Assembly (NCBI GenBank): GCA_913009535.1
Contig: CAJVXR010000022.1
Location: forward strand, 1 to 19,750
Direction of reading: 5' to 3'
Length of the DNA stretch: 19,750 nt
Source of the DNA: an uncultured Flavobacteriales bacterium
GTDB taxonomy: Bacteria > Bacteroidota > Bacteroidia > Flavobacteriales > Flavobacteriaceae
Each line of letters starts with the position of its first letter. Position 1 is the stretch's first letter. A program made the translations under genes and the position numbers. Shown here piece after piece: positions 9,433 to 16,620 of this stretch. Under the pieces are notes generated by a model. That model was not told the origin of the DNA and searched no databases. It saw only the letters and a list, made by a program, of their open reading frames with translations.

Positions 9433-9440
9433 CAAACATA
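9433..9440 (-). promoter_or_regulatory. Candidate Bacteroidota -7 promoter element (TATGTTTG) for SusC1 operon
   Basis: Read on the minus strand the bases are TATGTTTG, an exact match to the Bacteroidota -7 consensus TAnnTTTG. A TTTG lies further upstream on the same strand (9451-9454), but only 10 bases away, closer than the usual -33 spacing, so the -33 half is not convincing. If used, transcription would start near 9426-9428, at the edge of the palindrome, giving a leader of about 155 bases. Confidence 0.3.
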
Positions 9441-9533
9441 ATGGAAAAAACAAACATCCTATAAAGAATGAATGTTTTATTTAAAAAAAATACAAAAATT
9501 ATTATACTAATGTGATTTCCAACTAATACTAAG

Positions 9534-9568
9534 AATATTAAAAAGATCTTTTCTATTAGAAAAATATT
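9534..9568 (-). terminator. AT-rich inverted-repeat cluster after the GH10 stop, possible terminator
   Basis: Nested symmetry lies 21 bases beyond the GH10 stop: AATATT at 9534-9539 and 9563-9568, a 12-base palindrome AAAAGATCTTTT at 9541-9552, and TTTTC/GAAAA arms at 9549-9553 and 9559-9563. On the minus strand GATC is followed by a run of five T. This could end the GH10 transcript, but the composition is so AT-rich that chance symmetry is likely. Confidence 0.25.
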
Positions 9569-9588
9569 AGAACTATATTAATTTATGA

Positions 9589-10704
9589 TCATTTTTTAAT
9601 TAACACAAGTGCAGTATCTTTTTTCATCAAAGTTCTTTTAAATGCAAACATTGCTGGTTTAGGTTTTAAGTCTTTATTAAATAGAAATCTGTATCCATCT
9701 GTATGTCTTCCGGGTTTATCTATCATTCCCCACGTATTGAAAGTTACAACTCCACTATCTCTTCTAGAAATCAATATCTTTAATATGTTGGAATATGCTG
9801 CAGACTGTCTATGTAAGGATGCATTTAAAGGAGGGTCTTCACTAATCTTATAGTCCATTTCAGTTACATGAAAATCCATACCATTTGCATGTGTCCAATC
9901 AATTAAAGAAGTAAAAAAATCTAGTTTCTCTTTATCCATTGCCAAATCCTTTACATCATTTAAATGGGCTTGCCAACCAATACCATCTACCCTAAGACCA
10001 CTTTCTTTTAAATACAAAACTGTCTCTAATACTTTTTTCCACATTACAGGTTCCATTCCAGCATGTTGGTTATAAACTAAACTAATATTTGGAGCAAACT
10101 CATTAGCTATTTCAAAAGCTCGGACAATATATAATGGAATACCGTCAGCGTTCAAACCAATTTGAGTCCAAGGGTTTTCCCACTTAGAATCTCCAGGTTT
10201 TTCAGCAAACCATGTGCCGTTACGAGTCACAGTCTCGTTAACTACATCCATCCATTTTACAGAGGATTCATTATTTACTTTAATACAAAGAGCAGTAAAA
10301 AACTCATTCATATTTGTAAGAAGTTCTTTTTTGGTTCTTGAATCGTTTTTAGCCCATTTTGAAGCTTGTGGACTTACAGGACCATGAACTCTTAGAGTGA
10401 TATCATTCTTATTAGCAAATTTTAAATAATCCTCGAATTTTTTCCATTTCCAAATTCCTGGTTTAGGATGTATCATTGTTTGCTTAGAACAATTCTCTGG
10501 GGTTGAATATGTGAATTCACTTAAAAATAATTTTTCAACAGTAGTATTTAATTGACTATGATTTAGTGTTGCTCCTACGTAAAAAGAGTTAAGATCGTAA
10601 TCGTTATCGATTAAAATATTTTTAATAGAATATTCATTTTCGATTTGAGAGTAAGACAGAAAAGAAAGAAAGAAAAAAATTGAAGAAAATATTGTTCTAA
10701 GCAT
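9589..10704 (-). CDS. Divergent glycoside hydrolase family 10 (endo-beta-1,4-xylanase-like)
   Basis: A 371-residue secreted retaining endo-glycosidase, with a signal peptide at residues 1-19 or so (SYS before Q20). The single GH10 barrel carries the catalytic acid/base Glu157 in WMDVVNE and the nucleophile Glu282 in FHVTEMD. Other family residues are present: TPEN with N71 and K74, H107, Q245 and H247 in GWQAHL, and W325 in NTWGMID. Two aromatic positions that line the xylan subsites in the well-studied GH10 Cex (Trp84 and Trp281) align by eye to Ser111 and Arg333, and the usual HTLVWH stretch reads VHGPVSP. Sugar specificity may therefore differ from plain xylan. No binding module is attached. 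It starts 3 bases after the methyltransferase stop and ends its operon. Confidence 0.88.
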   Translation of the reverse strand: MLRTIFSSIFFFLSFLSYSQIENEYSIKNILIDNDYDLNSFYVGATLNHSQLNTTVEKLFLSEFTYSTPENCSKQTMIHPKPGIWKWKKFEDYLKFANKNDITLRVHGPVSPQASKWAKNDSRTKKELLTNMNEFFTALCIKVNNESSVKWMDVVNETVTRNGTWFAEKPGDSKWENPWTQIGLNADGIPLYIVRAFEIANEFAPNISLVYNQHAGMEPVMWKKVLETVLYLKESGLRVDGIGWQAHLNDVKDLAMDKEKLDFFTSLIDWTHANGMDFHVTEMDYKISEDPPLNASLHRQSAAYSNILKILISRRDSGVVTFNTWGMIDKPGRHTDGYRFLFNKDLKPKPAMFAFKRTLMKKDTALVLIKK

Positions 10705-10707
10705 ATG

Positions 10708-11436
10708 TTATTTTTTATCATTTTTTACAAAAATCATACAATGTTGCCAGGGGAGATTGTCAATATTTTCTTTTAATTTAAAACCGGCTGATTCCATTTC
10801 TTTCAAAGCTTGTTTTTCAGTCATTTTATGGATTGTTTTGATAGGAACTAGTGGATCTTCTCCTCTATATTCTATTAAAAATAACTGTCCATTGGGTTTC
10901 AATGCGTTTTTTATGGAAGTAATCATTTCTACTGGAAAACTAAACTCATGATACACGTCAACCATTAAAATTTTATCAACTGAATTTTTAGGTAATTGAA
11001 CACTTTTTTCAGTTCCAAGAATTGTTTCAATATTTTTGATTTTACTAAACTCTTTGTTCTTTTCAATAGTCATCAACATTTCTGTTTGTATATCTACTGC
11101 GTACACTAGACCATTTTTGGCTAAAGGAGCAATTCTAAAAGCATGATAACCTGAACCTGCTCCAATATCTGCAATAATATCATCGGACTTAATCCTCATG
11201 TTTTGAATCAATTTAGAAACGTTTTCTTCTTGTTCTCTTTCAAATCTTTCTAACCAACTAATTCCTTGAAACCCCATTACATAGGCTATCTCTCTTCCCA
11301 TATACCACTTTCCAATTCCATTATAATCACCTTCTTTAAAAGTGTATTTATTATCAATGTTAGAATTTTGTCCAAAACAATTATTTGGTTGTAATAAAAA
11401 AGCAAATAAGAATAAAAGAATAGTTATTTTTTTCAT
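10708..11436 (-). CDS. Exported class I SAM-dependent methyltransferase-like protein
   Basis: A 242-residue protein with a Rossmann methyltransferase fold: motif I ADIGAGSGY (89-97), the acidic strand-2 end AVDIQ (113-117), a DVYHEF motif (160-165) and a post-motif LKPNGQLFLIEYRGED. The stretch MGFQGISWLERFEREQEEN (54-72) resembles a conserved block I recall from similar secreted proteins of Bacteroidota and Planctomycetes. Residues 1-22 look like a clear Sec signal peptide (lysines, a hydrophobic core, then CFG before Q23), so export is predicted. This is odd because S-adenosylmethionine is not known to be available in the periplasm. Cys20 does not sit in a good lipobox. It lies between an S1_8-like sulfatase (9-base gap) and the GH10 (3-base gap), so it is co-expressed with glycan-degrading enzymes. 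Substrate and even activity are unknown. Confidence 0.8.
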   Translation of the reverse strand: MKKITILLFLFAFLLQPNNCFGQNSNIDNKYTFKEGDYNGIGKWYMGREIAYVMGFQGISWLERFEREQEENVSKLIQNMRIKSDDIIADIGAGSGYHAFRIAPLAKNGLVYAVDIQTEMLMTIEKNKEFSKIKNIETILGTEKSVQLPKNSVDKILMVDVYHEFSFPVEMITSIKNALKPNGQLFLIEYRGEDPLVPIKTIHKMTEKQALKEMESAGFKLKENIDNLPWQHCMIFVKNDKK

Positions 11437-11445
11437 AGTTTAAAT

Positions 11446-12852
11446 TTAATTCCCAGTTAATAATTTTGCTAATTCTTTTTCTGGAATGTGACCCAAATCA
11501 TTTATTTCTTTCATCCACATGTCAAGTTGATTTCTTAAATCATTCAATTGCTTTGAATAATTATTATCTACAATTAGGTTATTTAATTCAAAGGGGTCAT
11601 TTTTTAAATCATAAAATTCTTCAGGATTTTTAGGGACTTGAAACCAGAGTTTCTGATCTGGAGACAACATGTTAGAATCATTTAATTTATTTAAATGCTG
11701 CATTAAAGCCATCTGAGTTCTATATCCTATGTTTAGAGCATGAGGTTTATTGATATTATAATTCCTTATGTATTTAAATCTATTACTTTTTACAGCTCTA
11801 ATTCTATCAGAATGTTCGTCAAACCTATCACTGGCAGTAAATAGATATTTTCTTTTAATTTTTGATTTTTGATTTCCTAAAAAGGCTTTTCCTTGATATA
11901 TTTTAGGGATATCAATGTCTGCAATGGATAAAATTGTAGGTGCAAAATCAATAAAATTTAACATATCTCTATTCCTTTTTTCTTTTACTTTAACATTTGA
12001 AGGAAACTTAACAATTAACGGAACCTTGGATCCTGTTTCATGAATTGATCTTTTATAACGAGGAAAGGGGCCACCATGATCACTATAAAAAAAGATGTAT
12101 GTATTATCATATAAACCCTGATCCTTTAATTTTTTTATAATCAGACCTATTTGCCTATCCATTTCTACTAAATTTGAATAGTTTACCGCTAAGGCGTGCC
12201 TAGAAATTGAATCGTCAGGAAATACTGGCGGAACTGTTAAAGTATTTGGATTTACTTTAAGTTGTTGTTTATCTCTTTTCCAAATTTGAGATTCGTGAGA
12301 GACATTAAAATTGAAAACTGAAAAAAAAGGTTTACCCTCTTCTCTGTTTTCCCAAGTTGCATCATTACTAGAATCATCCCAAGCTTCATCTCTTAATTTA
12401 AAATTATAATCTCTTTTGGAATTGTTTGTACAATAATATCCGTTTTCTCTTAAAATTTGAGTGAAAGGTTTAATACTTTCAGCTAGTTTTGATGAATAAT
12501 ATGGTATCTCTAAAGAAGCTTCATTTTCATTTCTTATATTTCTATAATCACTAAGTGCTCTCATATTTCCTGTTCCTATAGAATTGGGATACATTCCTGT
12601 AATTATTCCACTTCTAGCAGGGGCGCACACTGGGTAAGGAGAATTCATGTCATCATATATAATCCCGTTTTCAAGTAAAAAACTAATATTAGTTAAATTA
12701 ACAGATTTGTCTCCATAGAACGGAAAAAAATGTTGAGATTGGTCTTCAGCAACAAGCCAAACAATATTTGGTTGATATTGTTTTTGCTCATATCCAGTTA
12801 AAGTAGTTACCAATAAAATAAAAAGATAGAAAAATTTGAATAAGCTTTTCAT
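11446..12852 (-). CDS. Type I sulfatase, S1_8-like
   Basis: A 468-residue secreted sulfatase, with a signal peptide over about residues 1-20 whose exact cleavage point is unclear. The metal site uses E36-D37 (VAEDQS) instead of the more common Asp-Asp, and the formylglycine motif is C76-A-P-A-R80 within YPVCAPARSGIITGMYPN. D258-H259 in YSDHGG provides the second half of the metal site. The Glu-Asp pair and the TGMYP-IGTGNMR run after the motif resemble SulfAtlas S1_8. It is the first gene of the operon with the methyltransferase and GH10, and is divergent from the lipoprotein sulfatase across an 86-base spacer. The sulfate position removed cannot be deduced. Confidence 0.88.
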   Translation of the reverse strand: MKSLFKFFYLFILLVTTLTGYEQKQYQPNIVWLVAEDQSQHFFPFYGDKSVNLTNISFLLENGIIYDDMNSPYPVCAPARSGIITGMYPNSIGTGNMRALSDYRNIRNENEASLEIPYYSSKLAESIKPFTQILRENGYYCTNNSKRDYNFKLRDEAWDDSSNDATWENREEGKPFFSVFNFNVSHESQIWKRDKQQLKVNPNTLTVPPVFPDDSISRHALAVNYSNLVEMDRQIGLIIKKLKDQGLYDNTYIFFYSDHGGPFPRYKRSIHETGSKVPLIVKFPSNVKVKEKRNRDMLNFIDFAPTILSIADIDIPKIYQGKAFLGNQKSKIKRKYLFTASDRFDEHSDRIRAVKSNRFKYIRNYNINKPHALNIGYRTQMALMQHLNKLNDSNMLSPDQKLWFQVPKNPEEFYDLKNDPFELNNLIVDNNYSKQLNDLRNQLDMWMKEINDLGHIPEKELAKLLTGN

Positions 12853-12938
12853 AATTATAAATTTAATTCAATTCATACAGATAAATTACATATTTTTTAG
12901 ATTTAAATTTAATATATTGAAACATATAAATATTTGTT
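12853..12938. promoter_or_regulatory. Divergent intergenic region between two sulfatase operons
   Basis: These 86 bases must supply starts for transcription both ways, to the S1_8-like operon on the minus strand and the lipoprotein sulfatase on the plus strand. I found no exact TAnnTTTG on either strand. The spacer is almost entirely A and T, with a short tandem AATTCAATTCA, and no dyad resembling the palindrome at 9400-9425. The promoter call rests on gene arrangement only. Confidence 0.4.
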
Positions 12939-14492
12939 ATGAAATATATTAAAATTACTTTAAGCTTGTTATTATTTGTATTAGTATTTGGATGTAAAAA
13001 ATCTAATACAATTGATAAAAATCAAAAACTAAATGTTCTTTTTATAATTGCAGATGATTTAAATTGTGACTTAGGCTCTTATGGTCATCCTCAAGTAATA
13101 AGTCCAAACATTGACAGATTAGCTAAAAACGGAACTCTTTTTGGAAATGTACACAACCAATATCCATTATGTGGTCCATCTAGAGCTTCTTTTATGACCG
13201 GAATGTATACAGATCAAACCCAGATGACTAATAATAATGTATTACTTAGAACTACTGTTCCTGACGTAATAACAATGGGGCAGAGATTTAGACAGCAAGG
13301 TTATAGATCTGTAAGAATTGGAAAAATTTATCATTTTGACAATCCTAGTTCAATAGGAACTTCTAGTGCTGATGACATATATACTTGGGATCAAACAATT
13401 AATCCATACGGAAGAGATAAAATTGAAGAATATAAAATTAATACTTTAATACCAAGACAATATGGAGGAACTCTTAGTTGGTTAGCAGCTGATGGAACTG
13501 ATAAGGAACAAACTGATGGGATTGGTGCAACTGAAGCAATGGAACAATTAGAGAATTTTTCTAAAACTGGACAAAATTTTTTTTTAGCTGTAGGAATGTA
13601 TAGACCTCACACTCCATTTGTAGCTCCTAAGAAATATTTTGATATGTACGACAGAAACTCAATCGAAATTCCTTACAGTGGAAGCAACGATGAGTATTTA
13701 AAAACAATTCCAAAAATAGCGGCAAGTTCAATTAGATGGAAAAAAGATCAAATAAAACTTAATTTAAAATCTAACAAAGAGCTTGCTCAGGAAATTAAAG
13801 AAGCATACTTCGCCACAACAACTTTTGTAGATGCTCAAATTGGAAGAATATTAAAAAAACTAAAACAAACTGGTTTAGATAAAAATACAATTGTAGTATT
13901 TACATCTGACCATGGATATCATCTTGGGGAACATGGACATTGGCAAAAACAAACTCTTTTTGATAATTCAACAAGAGTTCCTCTTATTTTTTCAGGACCT
14001 GGAATAGAAAGTAATGTAAGAATCGAAAATTCACCCGTAGAATTAATTGATATTTATCCAACATTAATGGATTTAACTGGAATTGAATCACCAGATCATG
14101 TGGTTGGGAAAAGCCTTAAACCTGTTTTTGAAAACAATAATTTTAAAACAAGAAATAGTGCTTTAACAAGATGGAGAAATGGTTATTCAATTAAAACTGA
14201 AAACTTTAGACTAACCAAATGGGGAGAGAATGGTGAATTAGGATATGAACTTTATGATCATAGGAATGATAAGGAAGAATTAAAAAACCTTGTAAGTAAT
14301 ACTAGCTACTCCTCATTACTTGACTCAATGAAAATAGAAATTGACATAAGAATAGCAAATGCAAAACTTAAACCTAAGGGAGTTGGAAGACAATTTAAAC
14401 AAGAATCTTACCGAAAAGCTCCAAATTTAACTCATGGAGATTTATATAATAAAAATGGAAAACGAATTTATTTTAAGCCCGCAGATGAATAG
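12939..14492 (+). CDS. Lipoprotein type I sulfatase, iduronate-2-sulfatase-like (S1_7-type)
   Basis: A 517-residue sulfatase predicted to be a lipoprotein: hydrophobic signal, then LVFGC with Cys19. It has Asp39-Asp40, the formylglycine motif C78-G-P-S-R82, GKIYHF (128-133), the R222-P-H-T-P-F block and D324-H325-G with LGEHGHW, all typical of the iduronate-2-sulfatase branch. It shares this outline with the sulfatase at 743-2128 but is clearly diverged, and has a basic C-terminal tail of about 35 residues (from about 482) that the shorter one lacks. It is the only plus-strand gene inside the cluster, divergent from the S1_8-like gene and ending 12 bases from the convergent stop of the S1_11-like gene. 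Lys20-Lys21 after the cysteine, rather than acidic residues, may favour the periplasmic face over the cell surface. Confidence 0.9.
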   Translation: MKYIKITLSLLLFVLVFGCKKSNTIDKNQKLNVLFIIADDLNCDLGSYGHPQVISPNIDRLAKNGTLFGNVHNQYPLCGPSRASFMTGMYTDQTQMTNNNVLLRTTVPDVITMGQRFRQQGYRSVRIGKIYHFDNPSSIGTSSADDIYTWDQTINPYGRDKIEEYKINTLIPRQYGGTLSWLAADGTDKEQTDGIGATEAMEQLENFSKTGQNFFLAVGMYRPHTPFVAPKKYFDMYDRNSIEIPYSGSNDEYLKTIPKIAASSIRWKKDQIKLNLKSNKELAQEIKEAYFATTTFVDAQIGRILKKLKQTGLDKNTIVVFTSDHGYHLGEHGHWQKQTLFDNSTRVPLIFSGPGIESNVRIENSPVELIDIYPTLMDLTGIESPDHVVGKSLKPVFENNNFKTRNSALTRWRNGYSIKTENFRLTKWGENGELGYELYDHRNDKEELKNLVSNTSYSSLLDSMKIEIDIRIANAKLKPKGVGRQFKQESYRKAPNLTHGDLYNKNGKRIYFKPADE

Positions 14493-14504
14493 AATAATTT
14501 ATAA

Positions 14505-16127
14505 TTAGTTTTTGTAGATAAAACTATTATCTAATTCTTCTGAATCTTTATATTTTATTCTCATTTCTTTTAATTCGTCTGTTAATTTTTCTACCTCATC
14601 TTTATACTTAGGATCATTATAAACATTATTCATCTCATTTGGATCATTTAATCTATCGTACAATTCCCATTCATCTATATCGTAATAAAAATGAACTAAT
14701 TTGAATTCTTTATTTACAATTCCATAGTGTCTTTTTGCCATATGAACAGAAGGGTATTCGTAATAATGATAATAAACAGCCTCTCTGTCCCAACTTTCTG
14801 TATTTCCAGTTAATAAAGGAATCAAACTTTCGCCTTGCATATCTAGGGGAGCATCAATCATAGCAGCCTCTAAAAAAGTTTGAGCAAAATCTAAATTTTG
14901 AACCATTTCATCGTTTGTTGTACCAGCCTTAATTTTATTTGGCCATTTTATCATTAATGGAGTTTTGAAAGACTCGTCATAGATAAACCTCTTATCAAAC
15001 CATCCATGTTCTCCTAAATAAAATCCTTGATCAGATGTGTAAACTACAATTGTATTTTCATCTAAACCAGTTTTATCTAAATAATCTAAAACTCTTCCTA
15101 CATTGTCATCCACTGAGGAAATTGTTGCCAAATAATCTTGCATATATCTTTGAAATTTCCATTGCATCTTTTCCTTATCATTCATAGTAGGCCAGTTTTC
15201 TTTAAAATCCTTACTAATCTTATCTAGAGTAACATCATATAATTTTTTTTGTTCCTGATTTGCTCTACCAAATGGACGATAAAATCCTTGTTCAGTAGGA
15301 CGCATTAAACTACCATCTCCTTTTATATAAACAATCTCAGGCTCTACTTTACCCATTTCTTTTATAGTCTCAGGTCTTACTTTACTATCATGCATATATT
15401 GCATGTGTGTTAGAATATTCATTTCTGCTGTTTTAGCTGCAGTTCCTCTTCCAGAATAGTCATCAAAAAGAGTTTTCGGTTCAGGAAATTTCTTTTCATA
15501 AAACTCAGCAAACTTTTCAGGACTAGGCCACCAAGCTCTATGTGGAGCTTTATGCAGATACATCATCATAAAAGGCTTTTCCTTATCTCTCTTTTTATCT
15601 AGCCAATCTAGAGTTACGTCGGTAATTATATCGGTAACATATCCGGTAATTATTGTATCGCTATCCTTTCCAATAAACTTTGGGTTAATATAAGACCCTT
15701 GTCCTGGTAATATTAAAAAATCATCTACTCCTTTTGGATTATTTCCAAAATGAAGTTTTCCAAACATAGCTGTTTGATATCCTGCATCTTGAAAAAGTTG
15801 AGGAAAGGTGATTTGTGAATCATCAAATTTAGCATGATTATCAATCTTTCCATTTAAGTGACTATGTTTTCCAGTTAATATGACAGCTCTTGATGGAGCG
15901 CATATAGAATTAGTTACTGAGGCATTATGAAAAAGCATTCCTTCATTTGCAATTCTATCAATGTTAGGAGTCTGTATTAGCCTGTCATCATAAGCACTAA
16001 TAGCTTGATATGCATGGTCATCGGACATTATAAATAATATATTAGGTCTTTCATTTTTTTGTTGTTGACTTGAGCAACTAGAAATTAAAAGTGAGATTAT
16101 AAAAAAGAAAGAAAATATATATTTCAT
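14505..16127 (-). CDS. Lipoprotein type I sulfatase, S1_11-like (GlcNAc-6-sulfatase type)
   Basis: A 540-residue sulfatase with a lipoprotein signal (LLISSC, Cys18). Asp36-Asp37 are followed by H38, and the formylglycine motif is C76-A-P-S-R80. GKLHF (123-127) stands where many sulfatases have GKWH. The second metal site reads D366-Q367-G, and the block GFYLGEHGWFDKRFIYDESF follows, a pattern I associate with the S1_11 branch that contains bacterial N-acetylglucosamine-6-O-sulfatases. An insertion of about 90 residues near 220-310 is also usual there. No hexosaminidase is seen nearby, so 6-O-sulfated galactose or another sugar is equally possible. It lies 18 bases after the small secreted protein and is probably co-transcribed with it. 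Confidence 0.88.
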   Translation of the reverse strand: MKYIFSFFFIISLLISSCSSQQQKNERPNILFIMSDDHAYQAISAYDDRLIQTPNIDRIANEGMLFHNASVTNSICAPSRAVILTGKHSHLNGKIDNHAKFDDSQITFPQLFQDAGYQTAMFGKLHFGNNPKGVDDFLILPGQGSYINPKFIGKDSDTIITGYVTDIITDVTLDWLDKKRDKEKPFMMMYLHKAPHRAWWPSPEKFAEFYEKKFPEPKTLFDDYSGRGTAAKTAEMNILTHMQYMHDSKVRPETIKEMGKVEPEIVYIKGDGSLMRPTEQGFYRPFGRANQEQKKLYDVTLDKISKDFKENWPTMNDKEKMQWKFQRYMQDYLATISSVDDNVGRVLDYLDKTGLDENTIVVYTSDQGFYLGEHGWFDKRFIYDESFKTPLMIKWPNKIKAGTTNDEMVQNLDFAQTFLEAAMIDAPLDMQGESLIPLLTGNTESWDREAVYYHYYEYPSVHMAKRHYGIVNKEFKLVHFYYDIDEWELYDRLNDPNEMNNVYNDPKYKDEVEKLTDELKEMRIKYKDSEELDNSFIYKN

Positions 16128-16145
16128 ATTTGGCTGATTAATTTT

Positions 16146-16496
16146 TTAGTTTTTATTACCTGATGATTTTTTCTTTGATGTTTTTTTATAAGATCCCCAG
16201 GATTTCATGTTATCTTTTCCAACTACACCTTTAAGATTGTGCCACAACTTACCTTGCATTTTTTTTAACTCTGCTTTCATTTGCTCTTTATCTCCTTTAT
16301 TAACTTTTCGAATTTTTTGAGCATCGATAAATCTTTTTAGCTGAATATGATATATCTCTTCAGAAGTTTCTTCATCAAGAGATAAAACCGTGGTCATTTC
16401 ATCAGAAATTTTCTTTGCTCTTTCCTGTAATTTATCTTGTGAAAAAACAGAAAGTGAAAACGTTAAAGAAAAAAATAAAATAAATAATTTGTTCAT
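16146..16496 (-). CDS. Small secreted helical protein, possibly Spy/CpxP-like
   Basis: A 116-residue protein with a clear signal peptide (residues 1-19, VFS before Q20). The mature part is charged, mostly helical, with no cysteines or membrane segment: AKKISDEMTTVLSLDEETSEEIYHI, then a basic helix and a lysine/serine-rich tail (SYKKTSKKKSSGNKN). The pattern of a helix with a short LxLxxE turn resembles the Spy/CpxP-like helical-hairpin proteins of flavobacteria, in which LTxxQ-type turns are common; the match here is loose. It is the first gene before the S1_11-like sulfatase (18-base gap), with 124 bases free upstream, so it may have its own promoter. A periplasmic chaperone role for the sulfatases is a guess from position. 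Confidence 0.72.
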   Translation of the reverse strand: MNKLFILFFSLTFSLSVFSQDKLQERAKKISDEMTTVLSLDEETSEEIYHIQLKRFIDAQKIRKVNKGDKEQMKAELKKMQGKLWHNLKGVVGKDNMKSWGSYKKTSKKKSSGNKN

Positions 16497-16620
16497 AATA
16501 AATTGGTTTAATTTTTAATATAGTGAATTATATATACTTAAGTAAAACATAATAATTTTTATTTATTGTAATTACGATGTTAATAAAATTGGAAACATTT
16601 TCATGTGAAATAAATAAAGT

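Larger units (their letters stand above)
9272..9588. other. 317-base gap between GH10 and SusC1, regulatory region
   Basis: No coding frame here looks real. The gap is very AT-rich and holds three things listed separately: an AT-rich inverted-repeat cluster just past the GH10 stop, a candidate Bacteroidota -7 element, and a perfect GC-cored palindrome. The repeated octamer ACAAACAT occurs at 9432-9439 and 9450-9457, 18 bases apart. This is the longest gap in the window and separates two minus-strand operons, so it probably contains the end of one and the promoter of the next. Confidence 0.7.

Noticed and set aside
16544..16551. TATGTTTT on the minus strand upstream of the small secreted protein, near-match to the -7 promoter consensus
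   Set aside because: It misses the conserved final G and has no -33 partner; too weak to list in such AT-rich DNA.
16599..16610. Short dyad TTTCA-TG-TGAAA in the gap after the arylsulfatase
   Set aside because: Five-base arms only; no supporting promoter or T-run.
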